A DNA stretch of 64,000 nt from an uncultured Eubacteriales bacterium (GCA_900315595.1 OMZQ01000003.1:1-64000); one strand, 5' to 3'. Shown: positions 1 through 8,921, numbered from the stretch's first letter. Numbers and translations: made by a program. Notes: a model not told the origin generated them from the letters alone.

Positions 1-1224
1 GAGATTTACGTTCTCTTTTTCGGAAGGATCGTCACGAATCTCGGCAGCATGATCTGGCCCGTGATGACCATGATCCTCAGCCAGAAGATGGGCTTCTCGG
101 CGGAGAAGATCTCTTATTTCTTCGTGGGCTCCGGTCTGATCATGCTGCCGGCCAGCTTGATCGGCGGCAGGCTGGCCGACCGATTCAACAAGAAATGGCT
201 GATCGTGGCCTGCGACTGCGTCAGCATCCTCTGCTTTCTGATCAGCTCGGCGATCCCCCTGGGGATGGGAACGATCGCGCTCTTCGTCGCAGCCGGAGTC
301 TTCCAGAGTATCGAGGGGCCGGCCTACGACGCCCTCTTCGCGGATCTTTCCACCACCAAGGATCGGGAGCGGGCTTACTCCCTGATGTACCTGGGCGGCA
401 ATCTGGGGCTGGTCCTCTCCCCCACCATCGCCGGACTTCTGTTCAAGGACTACCTGTGGCTGAGCTTCCTGATCAGCGGCATCGCCATCGGGCTTTCGAC
501 GCTGCTCATCGCCTTCCTGGTCCGGGATATCAGCCCCGTGGAGGACACCGACGAGGAGGCTGCGTACCAGGAGAAAAAGGAGGGCGTCGGCGTCTTCGCC
601 GTTCTTCGGGCGAATCCGCTCCTGCTGCTCTATCTGATCTGCGGGACCCTCTATTCCGCCGCCTACGGCCAGTACAACTTCATCATGCCGCTGGACATGG
701 CCGCCGTCCACGGGGACAAGGGAGCCGTGCTCTTCGGAACGGTGTCCAGTCTCAACTGCATCACGGTTGTGATCTTCACCCCCATCATTACAAGGCTCTT
801 TGCCAAAATGCGGGACACCGGAAAGATGCTCACGGGTCGGCTTCTGGTCTTCGGGGGCTATCTGGTCTTCCTTCTGCTGCTGGGCTTCATCCCAAGCTAC
901 TATCTTGCCATGCTGATCTTCACCTGGGGCGAGATCTTCTCCACCGTGGCGGAGGGGCCGTACGTCTCCACCCGGGTCCCGGCCAGCCACCGGGGGCGGA
1001 TCAACAGTCTGATGGGCGTCGCCTATATGCTGGTCACGGGCGTTTTGGATATCTCCGTCGGGCGGCTCTATGACCGCGCCGGCTCCACCTGGACCTGGAT
1101 CCTGATCCTGGCGGTGACTCTGACCTCCGCTGCCCTTGCCGTCGCCTTGAAGACGCTGGACAAAAAGGCGTATCCGAAGCTGTATAAGGAGAACAAAAAA
1201 GAAGACGCAGAGAAGAAGCAATGA
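1..1224 (+). CDS. MFS transporter, 5' end cut by the window
   Basis: Major facilitator superfamily permease. The frame is open from base 1 (EIYVLFFGRIVTNLGSM...), so the start lies upstream; the ATG at 49 is internal to the first membrane helix. The visible 407 residues hold about eleven hydrophobic helices and a classic MFS loop motif near residue 59 (GGRLADRFNKK). A charged central loop around residues 175-195 (EDTDEEAAYQEKKEG) separates the halves. The tail is lysine-rich and cytoplasmic. Substrate cannot be told; this half-size family includes drug and sugar effluxers. No terminator hairpin is obvious before the next promoter at 1271. Confidence 0.85.
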   Translation, partial: EIYVLFFGRIVTNLGSMIWPVMTMILSQKMGFSAEKISYFFVGSGLIMLPASLIGGRLADRFNKKWLIVACDCVSILCFLISSAIPLGMGTIALFVAAGVFQSIEGPAYDALFADLSTTKDRERAYSLMYLGGNLGLVLSPTIAGLLFKDYLWLSFLISGIAIGLSTLLIAFLVRDISPVEDTDEEAAYQEKKEGVGVFAVLRANPLLLLYLICGTLYSAAYGQYNFIMPLDMAAVHGDKGAVLFGTVSSLNCITVVIFTPIITRLFAKMRDTGKMLTGRLLVFGGYLVFLLLLGFIPSYYLAMLIFTWGEIFSTVAEGPYVSTRVPASHRGRINSLMGVAYMLVTGVLDISVGRLYDRAGSTWTWILILAVTLTSAALAVALKTLDKKAYPKLYKENKKEDAEKKQ

Positions 1225-1270
1225 AGCCGGCGGATCTGTCCTGATTCTTGCGAGAATCGCAGATTAGGAC

Positions 1271-1299
1271 TTGACTTTTCCTGCGTTTCGGTATACTAT
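1271..1299 (+). promoter_or_regulatory. Promoter of degV
   Basis: TTGACT (1271-1276), 17-bp spacer, TACTAT (1294-1299). It lies 50 nt upstream of the DegV start. Confidence 0.6.
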
Positions 1300-1312
1300 G
1301 TGTGTGCAGTAA

Positions 1313-1329
1313 CTAATATGTCATATTAG
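1313..1329 (+). promoter_or_regulatory. 17-bp palindrome in the degV 5' UTR
   Basis: CTAATATG-T-CATATTAG is a perfect palindrome with 8-bp arms around one base. It lies between the predicted transcription start and the Shine-Dalgarno. Its size and symmetry suggest an operator for a dimeric repressor; no regulator is identified. Confidence 0.4.
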
Positions 1330-1349
1330 ATGAAAGGGAGTCGCCCTGC

Positions 1350-2225
1350 ATGTTTCAAATCATGACGGACACCTCCGCGAATCTGCCGACCAGCCTTTCG
1401 CGCGAGGAGAATATAACTGTGATCCCGTTCCACTACTACGTCAACGGAGCCTCGAACACCTGTCTGGACACCGAGGGCTTCGACGGCGTGACCTTCTACA
1501 ACGCGATGCGCGAGGGCGCGGAGGTCACGACCTCGCAGATCAACCCGCAGAGCTACGTGGAAGCGATGCGGCCGATCCTGGAGCGGGGCGAGGACATTCT
1601 GTTCGTCGGTATGTCCTCCGGCATCAGCGGGTCCTATCACTGTGCCGAGCTTGCAGCCGAGGAGCTTCAGCCGGAATTCCCGAAGCGCAAAATCCGACTG
1701 GTGGACACGATCGGCGCGTCGCTGGGCGAGGGGCTTCTGGTTTTGAAGGCTGCTGCGGACAAGCTGCTCGGCGTCTCGCTGGATGAGGTATATCAAAAGC
1801 TGATGGACCTCCGCAACCGCCTGTGCAACATCTTCACGGTGGACGATCTGAGCTATCTGCGCAAGGGCGGCCGTCTTTCCAACCTCTCCTTCGTGATCGG
1901 GACCCTGCTGCACATCAAGCCCCTGCTCAAGGGCAACGAGGAGGGCAAGATCGTTGCCTTTGCCAAGATCCGCGGCCGCAAGAAGGCCATTGAGGAGCTC
2001 GCGGCCCGGTACGACGAATGGGTGGACCATCCCGAAAACCAGACCGTCGGCATCGCCCACGCCGACTGCCCCGAGGACGCCCAGCGGCTGATCGACCTGC
2101 TGAACGCACACAAGCCGCCCAAGAACATCCTGAGCGTCTGCTATGAGCCCGTCACCGGCTCCCACGTCGGCCCCGGCACGCTCGCCCTGTTCTTTGAGGC
2201 GCGCGAGGGCTGCCGCAGCATGTAA
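1350..2225 (+). CDS. DegV family fatty-acid-binding protein
   Basis: DegV/FakB family protein of 291 aa, normal family length. These proteins bind a fatty acid and in many Firmicutes present it to the kinase FakA; no fakA lies nearby. The N-terminal signature MTDTSANLP and the glycine/serine-rich element SSGISGSYH near residues 92-100 are the family ligand-binding motifs. DDLSYLRKGGR near residue 165 is also characteristic. The ATG follows AAGGGAG at suitable spacing. It is monocistronic: its own promoter lies upstream and a strong terminator follows at 2248. Confidence 0.9.
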   Translation: MFQIMTDTSANLPTSLSREENITVIPFHYYVNGASNTCLDTEGFDGVTFYNAMREGAEVTTSQINPQSYVEAMRPILERGEDILFVGMSSGISGSYHCAELAAEELQPEFPKRKIRLVDTIGASLGEGLLVLKAAADKLLGVSLDEVYQKLMDLRNRLCNIFTVDDLSYLRKGGRLSNLSFVIGTLLHIKPLLKGNEEGKIVAFAKIRGRKKAIEELAARYDEWVDHPENQTVGIAHADCPEDAQRLIDLLNAHKPPKNILSVCYEPVTGSHVGPGTLALFFEAREGCRSM

Positions 2226-2247
2226 GACAACTGTTTCTGGATTCAAC

Positions 2248-2290
2248 CCGCTTCCGGTTCCGCCTGATCGGCGCCGGAAGCGGTTTTTTT
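2248..2290 (+). terminator. Rho-independent terminator of degV
   Basis: Arms CCGCTTCCGG (2248-2257) and CCGGAAGCGG (2274-2283), followed by seven T. Confidence 0.9.
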
Positions 2291-2351
2291 GTCAAAACGC
2301 AGGATGATCCGCACGCAGGACGGCAAGAAGGTGAATTTTAAGCGGTTTTTC

Positions 2352-2380
2352 TTGCATTACGGCGCAAAATGTGATATGAT
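2352..2380 (+). promoter_or_regulatory. Promoter of the zinc-ribbon/capEFG operon
   Basis: TTGCAT (2352-2357), 17-bp spacer, TATGAT (2375-2380). No other promoter is visible between it and capG, so it probably drives the whole group. Confidence 0.6.
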
Positions 2381-2449
2381 ACATGGACGAAACCACGGCT
2401 GTCTGCTGCAGGACGGCCTCGCCCGGACGGGCGGAACGGAGGAATTACT

Positions 2450-2674
2450 TTGGAAATCTACGACGAGATTGAATTGCACGTCTGTCCCTGCTGCGGCGGA
2501 CCCGGTCTGCTGGAGGAGGAAGGCGGCTACTGCTGGTACGTCATGTGCATGGACTGCGGCGCGCAGACCGCGCCCGCTGAGTACCGCTCCCCTGCCGAGC
2601 GGATCGAGGCCGCACGCAAGGTGGCCCATCTTTGGAACATCGGCAAAACCATCCGCCCCGAAAACGGAGAATAA
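2450..2674 (+). CDS. Small Lar-like zinc-ribbon protein
   Basis: A 74-aa protein with two CxxC pairs (CPCCGG near residue 12 and CMDCG near 33) and a C-terminal AHLWN-type motif. This resembles the Lar restriction-alleviation/zinc-ribbon family; a role in restriction is not implied here. Translation starts at TTG 2450, chosen because GGAGG sits at 2438-2442, 7 nt upstream, and no ATG fits. It is the first gene downstream of the promoter at 2352 and lies 49 nt before capE, so it is likely cotranscribed with the sugar-nucleotide genes. Confidence 0.7.
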   Translation: MEIYDEIELHVCPCCGGPGLLEEEGGYCWYVMCMDCGAQTAPAEYRSPAERIEAARKVAHLWNIGKTIRPENGE

Positions 2675-2723
2675 GGCTTTCCGGCGCGGGAAGCCCGATC
2701 CTGACTGAAAAGAGGCAATCATA

Positions 2724-3767
2724 ATGGGATTGTTTACCGGAAAAACACTGCTCATCACCGGCGGAACCGGCTCCTTCGGCAACGCCGTGCTCAACCGCTT
2801 CCTGGACACCGACATCGGTGAGATCCGCATCTTCTCCCGCGACGAGAAAAAGCAGGACGATATGCGCCACCTGTATCAGCAGAAATACCCGGCGCAGGCC
2901 GGGAAGCTCAAGTTTCACATCGGCGACGTGCGCGATCCCGGTTCGATCCTGGACGCCATGCACGGGGTGAACTACGTGTTCCACGCGGCTGCCCTGAAGC
3001 AGGTCCCCTCCTGCGAATTCTTCCCGCTTGAGGCAGTGAAGACCAACGTGATCGGCACGGACAACGTGCTGAGCGCCGCCATGCACTGCGGCGTGGAGAC
3101 CGCGATCTGCCTTTCCACCGACAAGGCCGCCTACCCGATCAACGCGATGGGCACCTCGAAGGCAATGATGGAAAAGGTCGTGGTGGCCAAGAGCCGGACC
3201 AGCGGCAGCATGAAAATCTGCTGCACCCGCTACGGCAACGTGATGTGTTCCCGCGGCAGCGTGATCCCGCTCTGGATCGACCAGATCAAGGCCGGCAAGC
3301 CCATCACTGTGACCGAGCCCTCCATGACGCGCTTCATCATGTCGCTGGAGGAGGCTGTGGACCTGGTCCTCTTTGCCTTTGAGAACGGGCAGAACGGCGA
3401 CATTCTGGTGCAGAAGGCCCCCGCCTGCACGATTGAGACACAGGCCAGGGCCCTGCTGGAGCTGTTCCACGCAGATAACCCGATCACGCAGATCGGGATC
3501 CGGCACGGCGAAAAAATGTATGAGACCCTGCTGACCAACGAGGAATGCGCCCACGCCATCGACCTGGGCAGCTTCTACCGCGTCCCCTGCGACAAGCGCG
3601 ATCTCAACTATGACCGCTACTTCACAACGGGCGACGCCCAGCGGAACACGCTGACCGAATTCAATTCCAACAACACCCAGCGGCTGGACGTGGAGCAGAC
3701 GAAGCAGAAGCTTCTGTCTCTGCGCTACATCCGCGACGAGCTGGCAAGCTGGGAGGCGCGGGCATGA
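2724..3767 (+). CDS. capE: UDP-GlcNAc 4,6-dehydratase/5-epimerase (CapE/WbjB type)
   Basis: First enzyme of UDP-N-acetyl-L-fucosamine synthesis, 347 aa. It is a short-chain dehydrogenase/reductase with the NAD(P) motif TGGTGSFG at residues 12-19. The FSRDEKKQDDMR segment (near 37-48) and the HAAALKQVPSCEFFP stretch are hallmarks of the CapE/FlaA1-like group. The family catalyses C4/C6 oxidation and dehydration with C5 epimerisation of UDP-GlcNAc in the cytoplasm. The stop overlaps the start of capF by 4 bp, which indicates translational coupling. Confidence 0.88.
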   Translation: MGLFTGKTLLITGGTGSFGNAVLNRFLDTDIGEIRIFSRDEKKQDDMRHLYQQKYPAQAGKLKFHIGDVRDPGSILDAMHGVNYVFHAAALKQVPSCEFFPLEAVKTNVIGTDNVLSAAMHCGVETAICLSTDKAAYPINAMGTSKAMMEKVVVAKSRTSGSMKICCTRYGNVMCSRGSVIPLWIDQIKAGKPITVTEPSMTRFIMSLEEAVDLVLFAFENGQNGDILVQKAPACTIETQARALLELFHADNPITQIGIRHGEKMYETLLTNEECAHAIDLGSFYRVPCDKRDLNYDRYFTTGDAQRNTLTEFNSNNTQRLDVEQTKQKLLSLRYIRDELASWEARA

Positions 3768-4978
3768 AGGTTCTCGTCACCGGTGCAAAGGGCTTCGTGG
3801 GGAAGAATCTGGTCTGCGCCCTGAAAAACGTGCAGGAGGGCAAGGACCGCACGCGCGGAGACCTGCAAATCGAACAGATCTGGGAATACGACCTGGACAC
3901 CCCGGCCTCCGTTCTGGACGAGGCCTGCGCGGAGGCGGATTTCGTCTTTCACCTGGCGGGGGTAAACCGGCCGAAGGACAAGGCCGAGTTCATGACCGGA
4001 AACGTCGGCTTCACCGAGACGCTCCTGCAGAAGCTCCGCGACTGCGGCAACCGCTGTCCCGTGATGCTCTCCTCCTCTACCCAGGCGTCCCTGCTGGGGC
4101 GGTTTGCCGGCTCGGACTACGGAGCGAGCAAGCGCGCCGCCGAGAAAGAATTCTTTGCCTACGCCGCCCAGACCGGGGCCTCGGTTCTGGTCTACCGCTT
4201 CCCGAACCTGTTCGGCAAGTGGTGCCGCCCCGGCTACAACTCCGCCGTGGCGACCTTCTGCCACAACGTCGCCCGCGATCTGCCGATCACAGTCAGCGAT
4301 CCGGCCGTGGAGCTGGAGCTGGTCTACATTGACGATCTGGTGGACGAGCTGCTTCTGGCCCTGCGGGGCAAGGCCCACCGCTGCGAGCTGGACGGGCTGA
4401 CCCCCGTGCCGAAGCCGGACGGCGCGTACTGCTGCGTTCCGGTCTCCCACCGGGCGACCCTGGGGCAGATCGTGGACCTGCTCCGCAGCTTTCGCGCCCA
4501 GCCCGACACGCTGCTGATGCCGCCCATCCCGGACGGTTCCTTTGCCAAAAAGCTCTATGCGACCTATCTTTCCGATCTGCCGCGGGAGCGCGTCAGCTTC
4601 CCGCTCCGGATGAACTGCGACGCGCGCGGCAGCTTCACGGAGCTGCTCCGCACGGAGGGCCACGGCCAGTTCTCGGTCAACGTCAGCCGCCCGGGGATCG
4701 TAAAGGGCGAGCACTGGCACAACACAAAGTGGGAGTTCTTCATCGTGGTCTCCGGACACGCTCTGATCCAGGAGCGAAAGATCGGGAGCGACGAGGTGTT
4801 GAACTTCGAGGTCAGCGGCGACCGGATCGAGGCGGTCCATATGCTCCCCGGCTACACCCACAACATCATCAATCCGTCCCAGACCGAAAACCTGGTCACG
4901 CTGATGTGGGCCAGCGAATGCTTCGACCCCAACCACCCGGACACCTTCCGCGAGGACGTGTGCGGAAAAGGAGAATGA
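3764..4978 (+). CDS. capF: UDP-sugar reductase with C-terminal cupin (CapF/WbjC type)
   Basis: A bifunctional 404-aa protein. The N-terminal SDR domain (about residues 1-280) carries TGAKGFVG and the YGASKRAAE catalytic YxxxK. It is followed by a cupin domain with a metal-site signature, KGEHWHNTKWEFF near residue 311. In the CapF family the cupin epimerises and the SDR domain reduces the CapE product to UDP-2-acetamido-2,6-dideoxy-L-talose. Gene order and the 4-bp overlap with capE and 1-nt gap to capG match the canonical CapEFG arrangement. Confidence 0.88.
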   Translation: MKVLVTGAKGFVGKNLVCALKNVQEGKDRTRGDLQIEQIWEYDLDTPASVLDEACAEADFVFHLAGVNRPKDKAEFMTGNVGFTETLLQKLRDCGNRCPVMLSSSTQASLLGRFAGSDYGASKRAAEKEFFAYAAQTGASVLVYRFPNLFGKWCRPGYNSAVATFCHNVARDLPITVSDPAVELELVYIDDLVDELLLALRGKAHRCELDGLTPVPKPDGAYCCVPVSHRATLGQIVDLLRSFRAQPDTLLMPPIPDGSFAKKLYATYLSDLPRERVSFPLRMNCDARGSFTELLRTEGHGQFSVNVSRPGIVKGEHWHNTKWEFFIVVSGHALIQERKIGSDEVLNFEVSGDRIEAVHMLPGYTHNIINPSQTENLVTLMWASECFDPNHPDTFREDVCGKGE

Positions 4979-4979
4979 T

Positions 4980-6158
4980 ATGGAACAGGCTCAATTCCGC
5001 GGCGACGGACGGCTGAAGCTGCTGATCATCGTCGGCACCCGGCCGGAGATCATCCGCCTGTCGGCCACAATCACCCGCTGCAGGAAATACTTTGACTGCA
5101 TTCTGGCCCACACGGGGCAAAACTACGATTATAATCTGAACGGGATCTTCTTCCGTGATCTCAAGCTGGATCCGCCCGAGGTCTATCTGGACGCAGTCGG
5201 CGCGGATCTGGGCGAGACCATCGGAAACATCATTTCCGCCTCCTATAAGCTGATGGTCGAGCTCCGGCCCGACGCCCTGCTGATCCTGGGCGACACCAAC
5301 TCCTGCCTGAGCGCGATCCCTGCCAAGCGGCTGCATATCCCGATCTTCCACATGGAGGCCGGCAACCGCTGCAAGGACGAGTGTCTGCCCGAGGAGACGA
5401 ACCGCCGGATCGTGGACATCATCTCCGACGTGAATCTCCCGTACTCCGAGTTCGCCCGCCGCTATCTGATCGAATGCGGCTGCCCGAAGGAGCGAACCTT
5501 TGTGACAGGCTCCCCGATGGCGGAGGTCCTGCGCGCGAATCTGGCGGACATCGAGGCCAGCGACGTGCTGGACCGCCTGGGCCTGAAGGCGAAGCAGTAC
5601 GTTCTGCTCTCCGCACACCGCGAGGAAAACATCGACACGGAGAAAAACTTCCTGTCTCTGTTCCACGCGATCAACCGGCTGGCGGAGACCTACGACATGC
5701 CGATCCTCTTCTCCTGCCATCCGCGCAGCCGCAAGCGTCTGGAGGCCTCCGGCTTCCGGCTGGACGCGCGGGTCATCGCGCACGAGCCGCTTGGCTTCCA
5801 CGACTACAATCATCTGCAAATGAACGCCTTCGCCGTGGTCTCCGACTCCGGCACTCTGCCGGAGGAGAGCTCCTTCTTTGCCTCCATCGGGCGGCCCATC
5901 CCCGCCGTCTGCATCCGGACCTCCACCGAACGGCCCGAGGCGCTGGAGCAGGGCGACTTCGTGATCGCAGGCATCTCGGAACAGTCGCTGCTGCAGGCGG
6001 TCCGCACCGCCGTGGAATCCGTCCGCGTCGGCGACAGCGGTCTGCCCACGCCGGATTACACGGATGAGCACGTGAGCATGAAGGTCGTTAAAATCATCCA
6101 GAGCTACACCGCCATCGTCAAGAAAACGGTATGGCGGGAGGAGCCGAACACAATCTGA
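4980..6158 (+). CDS. capG: UDP-N-acetyl sugar 2-epimerase (CapG/WbjD type)
   Basis: Non-hydrolysing 2-epimerase, 392 aa, completing UDP-N-acetyl-L-fucosamine. It shows the WecB-like start (IIVGTRPEIIRLS), a conserved HTGQNYD element, FHMEAGNRC and PEETNRRI near the middle, and SDSGTLPEESSF near residue 285. The ATG overlaps the tail region of capF by spacing only (1 nt gap). No glycosyltransferase, flippase or polymerase is adjacent, so the sugar must be used by enzymes encoded elsewhere. Confidence 0.88.
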   Translation: MEQAQFRGDGRLKLLIIVGTRPEIIRLSATITRCRKYFDCILAHTGQNYDYNLNGIFFRDLKLDPPEVYLDAVGADLGETIGNIISASYKLMVELRPDALLILGDTNSCLSAIPAKRLHIPIFHMEAGNRCKDECLPEETNRRIVDIISDVNLPYSEFARRYLIECGCPKERTFVTGSPMAEVLRANLADIEASDVLDRLGLKAKQYVLLSAHREENIDTEKNFLSLFHAINRLAETYDMPILFSCHPRSRKRLEASGFRLDARVIAHEPLGFHDYNHLQMNAFAVVSDSGTLPEESSFFASIGRPIPAVCIRTSTERPEALEQGDFVIAGISEQSLLQAVRTAVESVRVGDSGLPTPDYTDEHVSMKVVKIIQSYTAIVKKTVWREEPNTI

Positions 6159-6178
6159 CAGTCAAACAGGGATCTGCT

Positions 6179-7576
6179 ATGAAAACCAACGAAGCGCACA
6201 AGGGAGAGATCGTTGAAGAGGACGGTTATCTCTACTATTATCAAGACGGCGTCCCGACCCACGCGGGCGTGGTGCAGGTAGACGGCAAGCTCTACTATGC
6301 CGGCCGCGAGGGCGAGCTGGTCTGCGGCCACCACAAGGCCGTCCACACCGACCGCGCGAACGGTCTGGTCAAGCGCGGCACCTATGAATTCGACGAGGAC
6401 GGCGTTCTGATCGAAGCAAGCTACCAGAAGCCCGTCCGGGCAAAATCCAAGCGCCGCAAAAAAGGCGTCTCCAAGCGCGCCTGGAAGGTCCTCTGCGCGG
6501 CACTGGCGATCCTGGTCGTGCTGGCCATCGGGCTGGCCCTCTATCTGACCCAGGACCGGACAGGGACTTCCGCCCAGACGCCGGAATCTGCCGCCGCGCA
6601 GACGACAGGCGACGCAGGTCCCATCGAGCTTCCGCCGGTCGGAGAGACGGTCTGGCTGGTTTCGCCGTCGCTGCAGGCCGTCTACGACGGGACCGCGACG
6701 CTTCAGGGGGCCGTCTCGCATTCCGACAGCCCGATCGAACCTTACCGCTTCCGCTATTCGATGGCTGCGGAAGACCGTGCGGTTTTGACGCTCGCCGGGC
6801 AGAGCTGGGAGCTCGACCCGCAGGCCTCCGTCCTGGAGATCTACAACCTGGAGACGGGCAGGCGCTACGACTATACCGTTACCGTCAGCGGCGACTGGGG
6901 CAGCCGGACGCTGGACGGCAGCTTCGAGGTTGCCGAATCCAACCGCTTCGTCCGGCTGGACGGCGTTGTGAACACCCGCGACGTCGGCGGCTATGAGACG
7001 CTGAACGGGAAGCGCGTCCGGCAGGGCGTTTTGATCCGCGGCGGCGAGCTGGACGGTCTGGTCGAACCGAGCTACTTCCTGGAAGACCCCGCCCAGGCAG
7101 AGCCCTTCCATTTCCGCTACGACTGCGATCTGCGGTCCGGCTCTGTGTTCACCGGGGTCTACGCCTCCCGGCTGGGCGAGGACGTGACCCACAAATTCTT
7201 TACCGCCCCGCAATACGGGCAGGTTTTCCAGGCGGAATACTTCGCCGCGCTTCGGGACCTGTTCGCGGAGCTGGCTGACGCCAACCACTATCCGATGTAT
7301 CTGCACTGCACCTACGGCGCTGACCGGACCGGTACGCTGGTCTTTCTGCTGCAGGGCATTCTGGGCGTGCCGGAGGAGCAGATGCGCTTTGAGTACTGCC
7401 TGTCCGGCTTCACCTTCCCCCTGTATGTCTCCGGCGAGAACCTGAACGTTCTGATCAACGGCGTATCCGCCTACCCCGGCGACACGCTCAACGAGAAGAT
7501 CGAGGCGTTTCTGACGCAGACCGTCGGCGTTCCGGCGGAGCAGTTGGACAGCATCCGGGCCATCTTCCTGGAGTGA
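6179..7576 (+). CDS. Membrane-anchored tyrosine phosphatase with cell-wall-binding-like repeats
   Basis: A 465-aa protein. Residues 1-75 contain YYYxDG/YYAGxEG repeats like glucan/choline-binding modules. A basic stretch (KSKRRKKGVSKR) precedes one helix at about residues 105-126, then comes a fibronectin-like segment. The last 230 residues form a Y_phosphatase3 domain with NTRDVGGYE and the P-loop HCTYGADRTGT (Cys nucleophile near residue 379). The start at 6179 is preferred over ATG 6131, which lies inside capG and lacks a ribosome site. The phosphatase would face outward. It directly follows capG, suggesting a link to cell-surface glycans. Confidence 0.8.
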   Translation: MKTNEAHKGEIVEEDGYLYYYQDGVPTHAGVVQVDGKLYYAGREGELVCGHHKAVHTDRANGLVKRGTYEFDEDGVLIEASYQKPVRAKSKRRKKGVSKRAWKVLCAALAILVVLAIGLALYLTQDRTGTSAQTPESAAAQTTGDAGPIELPPVGETVWLVSPSLQAVYDGTATLQGAVSHSDSPIEPYRFRYSMAAEDRAVLTLAGQSWELDPQASVLEIYNLETGRRYDYTVTVSGDWGSRTLDGSFEVAESNRFVRLDGVVNTRDVGGYETLNGKRVRQGVLIRGGELDGLVEPSYFLEDPAQAEPFHFRYDCDLRSGSVFTGVYASRLGEDVTHKFFTAPQYGQVFQAEYFAALRDLFAELADANHYPMYLHCTYGADRTGTLVFLLQGILGVPEEQMRFEYCLSGFTFPLYVSGENLNVLINGVSAYPGDTLNEKIEAFLTQTVGVPAEQLDSIRAIFLE

Positions 7577-7663
7577 TGCGGGGATGGAACCGCAAAATGC
7601 GGGAATCATAAAGAAACCGGAACTTTTCGGGCCTGCGCCCGTCTGAAAAAAGGAGGAACCAAG

Positions 7664-8221
7664 ATGGATGAGCATCATGGCTTCATCAACGACATGCTGG
7701 ACGTCAAGATCCTGATCCTCTACGTGATGAACCGGGTCATCTACCCGGTGGATGAACATAAGCTCTATGAGCTCTGTCTGCAGGATGATAAGCTGAGCTA
7801 TTTTGACGTCATGCAGGCTGTGCCGCAGCTTGTGGAGAGCGGTCATCTCGCCCCCTGCAAGGGCGGATATCAGATCACCGACAAGGGACGCCAGAACACG
7901 GCGATCACCAAGGATTCCCTGGCCTACCCCGTGATGCAGCGCGCCAGCCGCGCCGTGGACCGCTTCAACCGGGAGGTCCGCCGCGACAGCTTCGTCCGCA
8001 CGGAGATCCTGGAGCAGCCGAACGGAGACGCCCTGGCCGTTATGCACTACAACGACGAGATGGGTCCGCTGATCACGATCGAATACAGCTGCACCTCGCC
8101 CAGGCAGGCGGCTTTTCTGACCAACGCCTTCCACACCCGTGCAGACCGCATCTATCAGACCGTAACCGAGCTTCTGACCGCAAAGGGCGACCCGGCGGAC
8201 GAGGCAGGGCAGGAGGAATAA
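7664..8221 (+). CDS. DUF4364 family protein
   Basis: A 185-aa protein whose pattern (DVKILILYVMNRV, YFDVMQAVPQLVESGHL, YQITDKGRQ) matches DUF4364. The N-terminal third looks like a winged helix-turn-helix: an effector-like protein with a C-terminal alpha/beta part. AAAGGAGG precedes the ATG. Function is unknown; a transcriptional role is a reasonable guess from the fold. It lies between the phosphatase and HPF in the same direction. Confidence 0.75.
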   Translation: MDEHHGFINDMLDVKILILYVMNRVIYPVDEHKLYELCLQDDKLSYFDVMQAVPQLVESGHLAPCKGGYQITDKGRQNTAITKDSLAYPVMQRASRAVDRFNREVRRDSFVRTEILEQPNGDALAVMHYNDEMGPLITIEYSCTSPRQAAFLTNAFHTRADRIYQTVTELLTAKGDPADEAGQEE

Positions 8222-8253
8222 GCCCCGCCGCGGCCTTCCCCGAAAATTCGTCC

Positions 8254-8281
8254 TTGATTCCATGCCGATTTATGGTATAAT
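8254..8281 (+). promoter_or_regulatory. Promoter of hpf
   Basis: TTGATT (8254-8259), 16-bp spacer, TATAAT (8276-8281), 54 nt before the start codon. Confidence 0.7.
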
Positions 8282-8334
8282 GGAAGCAGAGAGACCAACC
8301 GGTTTCTCAAAGCACTTGAAAGGAGCGACGCATT

Positions 8335-8874
8335 ATGAAAATCCAGATCAACGAAAAGAAAGTCACTCTGCCGGAGAGTGTCCACGCTTACGCCGAGAAA
8401 AAGGTGACCAAGCTGGATCGCTATTTCCGCGATGACGCAGAAGCCTTTGTCGCTTTTTCCGTTGAGAAGAACCGGAACAAGGTGGAGCTGACGGTTCACG
8501 CCTCCAACATCTACTTCCGGGCAAGCGAAAGCACCTCAGACATGTACGCCTCCATCGACGCAGCCGTTTCCGACATTGAACGTCAGATTCGCAAGAACAA
8601 GACCCGTCTTGCCCGCAGAATCCGCCAGGACGCCTTCGTCCGCAGCGCGGAGGTCACCTCCTTCGTCCCCGATACCGAGGACACCGGAGAATACAAGCTC
8701 GTCCGTGTCAAGGCCTTCGCCTTTATGCCGATGAGCCGCGAAGAAGCCATCCTGCAGATGAACCTTCTGGGGCATAACTTCTTCGCCTTCCGTGACGAGG
8801 ATGCAAACGGTGTGTTCGCGGTGGTTTACAGACGGAATGACGGCGACTACGGTGTGATCGAAGACGTTCGTTGA
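8335..8874 (+). CDS. hpf: Ribosome hibernation promoting factor, long form
   Basis: Long HPF of 179 aa. The N-terminal S30AE domain (residues 1-100) binds the small ribosomal subunit. The C-terminal domain (from about 120, ending YRRNDGDYGVIE) mediates 100S ribosome dimerisation. The spacing and the conserved MSREEAILQMNLLGHNFFAF segment are typical. AAAGGAG precedes the ATG. It has its own promoter at 8254. The end of the gene is followed by overlapping hairpins at 8922-8995. Confidence 0.92.
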   Translation: MKIQINEKKVTLPESVHAYAEKKVTKLDRYFRDDAEAFVAFSVEKNRNKVELTVHASNIYFRASESTSDMYASIDAAVSDIERQIRKNKTRLARRIRQDAFVRSAEVTSFVPDTEDTGEYKLVRVKAFAFMPMSREEAILQMNLLGHNFFAFRDEDANGVFAVVYRRNDGDYGVIEDVR

Positions 8875-8921
8875 TATACACGTTCGTAGGCAGTTGTACA
8901 ATTTCAAATGCTAACCATGCA

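Noticed and set aside
6104..8263. A 719-codon open frame on the minus strand
   Set aside because: It lies opposite the phosphatase and DUF4364 genes, has the composition of an antisense shadow in GC-rich DNA and no domain pattern.
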